Assembly: GCA_014534295.1 (NCBI GenBank)
Contig: JACVRU010000069.1
Coordinates: forward strand, 1-9,643
Reading direction: 5' to 3'
DNA length: 9,643 nucleotides
DNA from: Thermoleophilia bacterium
Lineage (GTDB): Bacteria > Actinomycetota > Thermoleophilia > Gaiellales > Gaiellaceae
This document shows, piece after piece, positions 5,134 through 9,643 of this stretch. Position 1 is the first letter of the stretch. The number at the start of each line of letters is the position of its first letter. Below the pieces are notes generated by a model. The model saw only the letters and a program-made list of their open reading frames with translations. It was not told the DNA's origin and ran no database searches. Position numbers and translations under genes: made by a program.

Positions 5134-7304
5134 CGCCTCCCCAGCCGGACCCCAACGGCCGTCGCCGCCGGCAGGCCCGCCGCCGCAGGGAGGCCGCCCG
5201 CAGACGCCGGGGCCTGATCGTGATCGCGACGCTGGTCGCGGGGGCGGTCCTCGTCGCCGGGGGAACGATCGCCACCGGGGCGGCGCTAGGGTCGAACTGC
5301 GACCTCGGCGCGCTCCGGACCGTGGCGATCGGCTCGAACTCGTTCGTCTACGCGTCCGACGGATCCGTGCTCGGTTCGATCCCCGCGGAGCGGAACAGCC
5401 AGCCGATCGCGCTCGCGCAGATGAGCCCGCACGTCGCGGCCGCGACGATCGCGATCGAGGACCGCCGCTTCTACGAGCACGGCGGCATCGACATGGAGGG
5501 CATCGCCCGCGCACTGCTCGCCGACGTCCGCGCCGGCCGAGTCGTGCAGGGCGGCTCGACGATCACGCAGCAACTCGTCCGGAACCTCTTCGACATCACC
5601 CGCGAGCGCACGATCGGCCGGAAGGTGCAGGAGGCCTGCCTCGCCGTGAAGGTCGACAGCAACTGGTCGAAGGAGCGGATCCTCGCCGGCTACCTCAACG
5701 CCGTCTACTACGGCAACCGCGCGTACGGGATCGAGGCAGCCTCCCAGACCTACTTCTCCAAGCACGCGAAGGAGCTGACGCTCGCCGAGGCCGCGCTGCT
5801 CGCGGGCCTGCCGCAGGCGCCGTCGGAGTTCGATCCCTTCAAGCGGTCGGAAAAGGCGCTCGCGCGCCGCGACGCCGTCCTCAGGGCGATGCTCGAGACC
5901 GGGGCGATCACGCGGGCCCAGTACGAGCGGAACGTGGCCGACCGCGAGCTCCGCCTGAAGGCCGGGAGCCTCTACACCGAGATCAAGGAGCCGTACTTCT
6001 TCAGCTACGTCCGCGACCTCCTGATCGCCGAGTACGGCGCCCAGACCGTGCGTTCGGGCGGGCTCCGGGTCTACACCACGATCGACCCGCGCTTCCAGCG
6101 GATCGCCGCGCGCGTGATGCGGGACACGCTGACCGAGCGGACCGACCCGGCGGCGGCGCTCGTCGCGATCAACCCCGGCAACGGCGCGATCCGGGCGATG
6201 GCCGCGATCACGCCCGGCAAGCGGCGGAACCAGTACAACCTCGCCACCCAGGGCCAGCGTCAGGCCGGCTCGACCTTCAAGACCTTCGTCCTCGCCGCAG
6301 CCGTGGCCGAGGGGATGAACCCGGACTCGACGACCTACGTGTCGGCGCCGTTCACGTGGGCGCCGAACCCGAACTACACCTGCGAGCAGCAGGCCGGCTG
6401 GTGCCCACTCGAGACGTACAGCCGCAGCTATCTCGGCGCCGTCTCCGTGACCCGGGCGACGCTGAGCTCCGACAACACCGTCTACGGGCAGCTCACGCTC
6501 GACATCGGGCCGCAGAAGGTCGTCGACATGGCCCGCAAGCTCGGTATCCGCGAGAGCCCGCTGCCGGCCGTGCCGTCGGTCGGCCTCGGCGCCGCCTCGA
6601 TCACGCCGCTCGAGATGGCCTCCGCCTACGCGACGCTCGCCGCCGGCGGCGTCTACTCGAGGCCGTTCGCAATCCGGCGGGTCGTCTTCGCCAACGGCCA
6701 GGAGGACGAGACGGCGGGCTGGGGCAAGCCCAAGCGCGAGCGGGTGGTGCCGGACTGGGTCGCGACGGCCATCCTCGGCGTGCTCGAGCAGAACCACCGG
6801 TACGGCACGGGCAGCCTCGCGGCCGGCTACTTCTCCTCACCCGCGGCCGGCAAGACCGGCACGACGGAGAACCACGCCGACGCATGGTACTGCGGGCTGG
6901 CCCCCACCCTCTCGACGACCGTCTGGATGGGCTATCCGCGGGCGCAGATCTCGATGTACAGCATCCACGGCTTCTCGGCGATCGCCGGCGGGACGCTGCC
7001 GGCGCTGATCTGGGGCAAGTTCATGCAGTCCGCCTATCCCGAGGGGCTCGACCGCGCCTTCCCCGAGGCGAAGGTGGCGCCCCAGTGGCAGACGTTCTCG
7101 CGTACCTACGCGAACCGGTCCTACGTCAGCCCGGGCTACAGCAGCGACCCGGGGACGACGGCGACGACGACGGAGACACCGGCCGAGCCCGCGCCGCCCG
7201 CGCCCGAGCCCCCGCCCGAGCCCCCGGCGCCCGCACCCGAACCGCCGCCCCCGCCTCCGACCACCGAGCCGCCGCCGACCGAGCCCCCGGCCCCGCCTGG
7301 GTAA
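5130..7304 (+). CDS. Class A penicillin-binding protein (bifunctional transglycosylase/transpeptidase)
   Basis: This is a 724-residue inner-membrane enzyme that polymerises lipid II into glycan strands and cross-links the stem peptides. A very Arg-rich cytoplasmic head (residues 10-27) precedes one membrane anchor (about 28-53). The GT51 transglycosylase domain (about 75-250) shows IAIE110-DRRFYEHGG, GGSTITQQLVRNLF (141-154), RKVQE168, NAVYYGNRAYGIEAAS and EAALLAGLPQAP, with E110 as catalytic acid/base. The transpeptidase domain (about 340-640) has S381-T-F-K384, S447-D-N449 and K575-T-G-T578, all intact. Residues 675-724 are a Thr then Pro/Glu-rich tail, probably disordered and outside the membrane, seen in other actinobacterial PonA-type proteins. 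The TTG start overlaps the MscS stop by 4 bases and has a GGAGGA ribosome site. Length and motif set are normal for the family. Confidence 0.97.
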   Translation: MTPPQPDPNGRRRRQARRRREAARRRRGLIVIATLVAGAVLVAGGTIATGAALGSNCDLGALRTVAIGSNSFVYASDGSVLGSIPAERNSQPIALAQMSPHVAAATIAIEDRRFYEHGGIDMEGIARALLADVRAGRVVQGGSTITQQLVRNLFDITRERTIGRKVQEACLAVKVDSNWSKERILAGYLNAVYYGNRAYGIEAASQTYFSKHAKELTLAEAALLAGLPQAPSEFDPFKRSEKALARRDAVLRAMLETGAITRAQYERNVADRELRLKAGSLYTEIKEPYFFSYVRDLLIAEYGAQTVRSGGLRVYTTIDPRFQRIAARVMRDTLTERTDPAAALVAINPGNGAIRAMAAITPGKRRNQYNLATQGQRQAGSTFKTFVLAAAVAEGMNPDSTTYVSAPFTWAPNPNYTCEQQAGWCPLETYSRSYLGAVSVTRATLSSDNTVYGQLTLDIGPQKVVDMARKLGIRESPLPAVPSVGLGAASITPLEMASAYATLAAGGVYSRPFAIRRVVFANGQEDETAGWGKPKRERVVPDWVATAILGVLEQNHRYGTGSLAAGYFSSPAAGKTGTTENHADAWYCGLAPTLSTTVWMGYPRAQISMYSIHGFSAIAGGTLPALIWGKFMQSAYPEGLDRAFPEAKVAPQWQTFSRTYANRSYVSPGYSSDPGTTATTTETPAEPAPPAPEPPPEPPAPAPEPPPPPPTTEPPPTEPPAPPG
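7171..7301 (+). repeat. Low-complexity Pro/Glu-coding repeat at the end of the PBP gene
   Basis: The last 45 or so codons of the PBP gene are an irregular tandem of short CCG/CCC/GAG units. They encode P-A-P-E-P-P-P-E-P-P and similar runs after a Thr-rich stretch (TTATTTET). Such tracts are prone to slippage, so length may vary between strains, and read errors here would affect the frame of the next gene. The encoded tail likely forms an extended polyproline segment in or across the cell wall. Confidence 0.7.
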
Positions 7305-8514
7305 GAGTCTCCCCCTCGGCGCCGGCTTCCTGACCCTGGCGCTGGTCGGCGCCTGCGCGGGGCTCGCCTGGGCCGCCGGCTCCCCGCTCGTCCCGGGCGA
7401 AGGCGGCCGGCTAGTCGGCGACGCCGCCTGGGCCTGGGCGTTCCTTGCCTGCGCCGCGGTGGCGCTCGCCTGCTACGCCGCGGGGGTCGTCCTGCTCCGG
7501 AGGACGGCCGTCCGGGTGGCTCTCGTCGTCGCGCTGGCGGCGGCGATCCAGGTCGCGCCGCTCGCGGCCCCGCTGCTCCTCTCCTCCGACGCGTGGACGT
7601 ACTGGTCCTACGGGCGGATCGCGGCCGTCCAGGGCGGCAACCCCTACGAGCAGCCGCCGTCCGCGTTCCCGGAGGACGCGGCGTTCCCATGGGTGGGAGC
7701 GGCTTGGCGAGATACGACCTCGGTCTACGCGCCGGCCTTCACGCTGGCGTCGGAGCCGCTCGCGCTCGCCGCCGGCGACTCGCACGAGCGGGCGGCCTGG
7801 CTCTTCAAGTCGATCGCCGCGCTGGCGATGATCGTCGCCGCGGCGCTGGCGGCCCGGCTCGGCGCCCGGCCGGCGTTCGCGGCTGCGTTCGTCGGGTGGA
7901 ACCCCGTGCTCGCGCTCCACCAGGGCGGCGGCGGCCACAACGACGCCTGGCTCGCCGCCCTCGTCCTCGCCGCCCTCGCGCTCGCAGTCGCCGGGCGCGG
8001 CAGGCTGGCGGGCGTCGCCTGGGCCTTTGCGGTGCTCGTCAAGTGGGTCCCCCTGCTGTTCCTGCCGCTCCGCGCGCTCGAGGCCCGGCGGACGCGGCGG
8101 CGGCTCGTCCACGCCGGCACCCTCGCCGCCGGAGCCGCCGTGCTGGCAGTCGCGACGTGGCGGTATGGACTGCACTGGGCCGAGGCGTTCGGGCCACTGG
8201 CCCGCAACGCGGAGCTGCGGACGCGGTTCGCCCTGCCCTCGCGGCTCGAGCAGGCCGGGCTCCCCGGCGACGCCGCGGTGGCGCTCTGCCTGGCGGCCTT
8301 CGCGCTCGCCTACGCATGGCTCCTGCGGGAGGCCTGGCGCGGCCGCGCCCGTCTCGGGCTCGCGGCGGGGGCCTTTCTGCTGGCGGTTCCGTACCTCGCG
8401 CCGTGGTACCTCGCCTGGAACGTGCCCGTCGCAGCGGTCGAGGAGGATCCCGCCGCGTGGTGGCTCGGAATCGGGCTCTCGGCCTACCTCCTGCCGCAGA
8501 CGATCCCCATCTAG
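7297..8514 (+). CDS. GT-C polytopic membrane glycosyltransferase, MptB/GT87-like
   Basis: This is a multi-spanning glycosyltransferase that probably moves a sugar from a polyprenyl-phosphate donor to a lipid or wall glycan outside the membrane. A luminal loop after three helices has the conserved acidic site and context S-S-D98-A-W-T-Y-W-S-Y-G-R and QGGNPYEQPPS. Later come GWNPVLALHQGGGGH214-N-D216, KWVPLLFLPL and PYLAPWYLAWNVP. These resemble the actinobacterial alpha-1,6-mannosyltransferase MptA/MptB and DUF2029 (GT87) families; the exact sugar is unknown. The start is problematic. The first ordinary start codon in frame is GTG 7459, but the frame from about 7300 is strongly GC3-biased and encodes two extra hydrophobic helices (GFLTLALVGACAGLAWAAG and WAWAFLACAAVALACY). 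I therefore place the start at CTG 7297, overlapping the PBP stop; a frame error is the alternative. With the GTG start it is 351 residues, with the CTG start 405. Confidence 0.82.
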   Translation: MGKSLPLGAGFLTLALVGACAGLAWAAGSPLVPGEGGRLVGDAAWAWAFLACAAVALACYAAGVVLLRRTAVRVALVVALAAAIQVAPLAAPLLLSSDAWTYWSYGRIAAVQGGNPYEQPPSAFPEDAAFPWVGAAWRDTTSVYAPAFTLASEPLALAAGDSHERAAWLFKSIAALAMIVAAALAARLGARPAFAAAFVGWNPVLALHQGGGGHNDAWLAALVLAALALAVAGRGRLAGVAWAFAVLVKWVPLLFLPLRALEARRTRRRLVHAGTLAAGAAVLAVATWRYGLHWAEAFGPLARNAELRTRFALPSRLEQAGLPGDAAVALCLAAFALAYAWLLREAWRGRARLGLAAGAFLLAVPYLAPWYLAWNVPVAAVEEDPAAWWLGIGLSAYLLPQTIPI

Positions 8515-8517
8515 TCT
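8512..8517 (+). promoter_or_regulatory. Candidate -10 element of moeA
   Basis: TAGTCT fits TAnnnT and includes the stop codon of the upstream glycosyltransferase gene. Its last T is exactly 7 bases before the G of the GTG start at 8524, so transcription would begin on the start codon. No Shine-Dalgarno sequence is present in the 9-base gap. No clear -35 is visible in the upstream coding sequence. Confidence 0.4.
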
Positions 8518-8523
8518 TCGGCC

Positions 8524-9643
8524 GTGCGCGGGCTGCTCTCCCTGGACGAGGCCGTCCGGACCGTCCTCGAGCGCGTCCGGCCGCTGCCGTCCGAGCGCCT
8601 GCCGCTCGGCGAGGCGGCCGGCAGGGTGCTCGCGGAGCCCGCGTCCGCCGCCGTCGACCTGCCGCCGTTCCCCAGTTCCGCGATGGACGGCTACGCGCTG
8701 AGGGCCGCCGACACGCCCGGAACGCTCCCGGTCGTGGCGCGGATCGCCGCCGGTCGTCCCGCTCCGCGCCCGCTCGCGCCGGGGGAGGCGATGGCGATCG
8801 CCACCGGGGGCGTCGTGCCGGAAGGTGCGGACGCGGTCGCGCCGATCGAAATCGTTGTCGTAGAGGACAACAACATCCAGCTGGCCCGGGCCGTAGAGAC
8901 CGGAGCGCACGTCCGTCCGCGAGGCGGCGATGCGGGGGCGGGAGACGTCGTCGTGGGCGTCGGGCAGCGGCTCGGCCCGGCCCAGGTGGGCGCGCTCGCC
9001 GCCGCAGGCGTCGCCGAGGTCGCCTGCGCCAGGCGCCCCGAGGTGGCCGTGCTCGCGACCGGAACCGAGCTCCGCCCGCCGGGCGAGCCGCTGCACCCCG
9101 GGGAGATCTACGAGGCGAACGGCTTCCTCCTGGCGGCTGCGCTCGCCGGCGCGGGCGCGGAGCTCGAGCGGCTGCCCGTCGCGGTGGACGAGGAGGGCGC
9201 GCACCGGCAGGCGCTCGAGCGTGCGCTCGAAGCGGACGTGGTCGTCACCTCCGGCGGCGTCTCCGTCGGGCCGCACGACCTCGTCCGGCGGATCGAGGCC
9301 GAGCTCGGCGTCGAGGAGGTCTTCTGGGGCGTCGCCGTGAAGCCGGGAAAGCCCGTCTCCTTTGCGGTGCGCGGCTCGACGCTCGTCTTCGGGCTCCCGG
9401 GGAACCCCGTCTCGACGCTCGCGGGCTTCGAGCTGTTCGTCCGCCCGGCGCTGCTCGCGCTCCAGGGCGCGCGCGAGCCCGGTCCCCGCTACGAAGCGGC
9501 GACGACGACGGCGACGCTCCGCCGGAACGAGGCGCGCGACGAGCTCCTGCGCGCACGTGCGAGCGTCGGCGAGGACACGGTCGCGCTCGACCCGGTCGCG
9601 GGGCAGGAGTCGCACATGATCGCCCGGGCGGCTGACGCCGACG
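8524..9643 (+). CDS. moeA: Molybdopterin molybdotransferase MoeA (3' end outside the window)
   Basis: The visible 373 codons encode MoeA, the cytoplasmic enzyme that inserts molybdate into adenylated molybdopterin in the last step of molybdenum-cofactor synthesis. Domain order is normal. The N-terminal part has LPPFPSSAMDGYALR (D55 in the MDGYA motif). Next are IATGGVVPEGADAV, RPRGGDAGAGDVV and LATGTEL, then GEIYEANGFLL. The MPT-binding fold has TSGGVSVGPHD (242-252), AVKPGKPVSFA and GLPGNPVST (290-298). The last visible part (about 312 on) is the beginning of the C-terminal beta-barrel domain IV, and roughly 20-30 residues should be missing. In TSGGVSVG the residue after the second Gly is Pro where E. 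coli has Asp, but D252 follows. GTG 8524 is chosen because it gives the usual short lead to LLSLDEAV; it lies 9 bases after the upstream stop and no ribosome site is visible. Confidence 0.95.
   Translation, partial: MRGLLSLDEAVRTVLERVRPLPSERLPLGEAAGRVLAEPASAAVDLPPFPSSAMDGYALRAADTPGTLPVVARIAAGRPAPRPLAPGEAMAIATGGVVPEGADAVAPIEIVVVEDNNIQLARAVETGAHVRPRGGDAGAGDVVVGVGQRLGPAQVGALAAAGVAEVACARRPEVAVLATGTELRPPGEPLHPGEIYEANGFLLAAALAGAGAELERLPVAVDEEGAHRQALERALEADVVVTSGGVSVGPHDLVRRIEAELGVEEVFWGVAVKPGKPVSFAVRGSTLVFGLPGNPVSTLAGFELFVRPALLALQGAREPGPRYEAATTTATLRRNEARDELLRARASVGEDTVALDPVAGQESHMIARAADAD

Noticed and set aside
5447..5458. Palindrome GATCGCGATC and many GATC/CGATCG words nearby, considered as an operator or methylation cluster
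   Set aside because: ATC and GCG/GAG codons are the preferred codons here, so such words recur throughout the coding regions (for example near 947 and 5225). Nothing marks this site as special.
3367..5514. Upstream extension of the CPBP protease frame to a 934-residue protein
   Set aside because: The extension is antisense or out of frame to the HAD, DUF2203, MscS-like and PBP genes and has low-complexity Arg/Gly content. The GTG at 3366 gives a complete family-length protease with a ribosome site.
5286..6797. A 503-codon minus-strand open frame opposite the PBP gene
   Set aside because: The plus strand encodes all catalytic motifs of a class A PBP. The antisense product is repetitive Asp/Arg/Val/Gly sequence without a domain.
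7411..9615. A 734-codon open frame on the minus strand opposite the glycosyltransferase and moeA
   Set aside because: It is antisense to two clear genes. It is rich in Arg, Gly, Pro, Asp and Glu with no recognisable fold, as expected for the mirror frame of high-GC3 coding DNA.

Overview
The window is gene-dense, very GC-rich DNA with strong G/C preference at third codon positions, many GTG/TTG starts, tiny intergenic gaps and overlapping stop/start codons. The gene set (DUF151 bifunctional nuclease, DUF2203 protein, PKD-bearing L,D-transpeptidase, class A PBP with a Pro-rich tail, MptB-like GT-C glycosyltransferase) suggests a high-GC Actinobacteriota chromosome, possibly class Thermoleophilia. 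The class-level placement is an inference from remembered family resemblance, not a computed result. I see no insertion sequence, phage gene, CRISPR array or integration scar, and no gene-free stretch above 300 bases.

Layout. Bases 1-180 hold the 3' end of a gene cut by the window edge, probably a ParB-type C-terminal domain. An unrecognised 82-residue acidic protein follows (214-462), then tRNA-Ile(GAT) at 497-570 and a DUF151 bifunctional nuclease ending at 1133. Next is a four-gene minus-strand operon, read from 3980 down to 1137: HAD hydrolase, CPBP intramembrane protease, secreted PKD/peptidoglycan-binding/YkuD L,D-transpeptidase, and an AroQ-fold chorismate mutase. All three junctions in it overlap by 1-4 bases. 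A 19-base divergent gap (3981-3999) separates this operon from the plus-strand run: DUF2203 protein, MscS-type channel, class A penicillin-binding protein, GT-C membrane glycosyltransferase, and a molybdopterin molybdotransferase (MoeA) cut by the right edge.

How the genes fit together. The centre is an envelope neighbourhood. An L,D-transpeptidase (3-3 cross-links or protein anchoring), a class A PBP (glycan polymerisation and 4-3 cross-links), an osmotic-release channel overlapping the PBP gene, and a polyprenyl-phosphate-sugar glycosyltransferase all act on or at the wall and membrane. Chorismate mutase and MoeA are metabolic outliers at the two ends of these runs.

I found no convincing new biological system. 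The points most worth a second look are the minimal divergent promoter at 3981-3999 with overlapping opposed -10 hexamers, several GTG starts sitting just after -10-like hexamers (possible leaderless mRNAs), the glycosyltransferase whose coding signal begins about 150 bases before any ordinary start codon, and the four-gene overlapping operon with its unusual L,D-transpeptidase.
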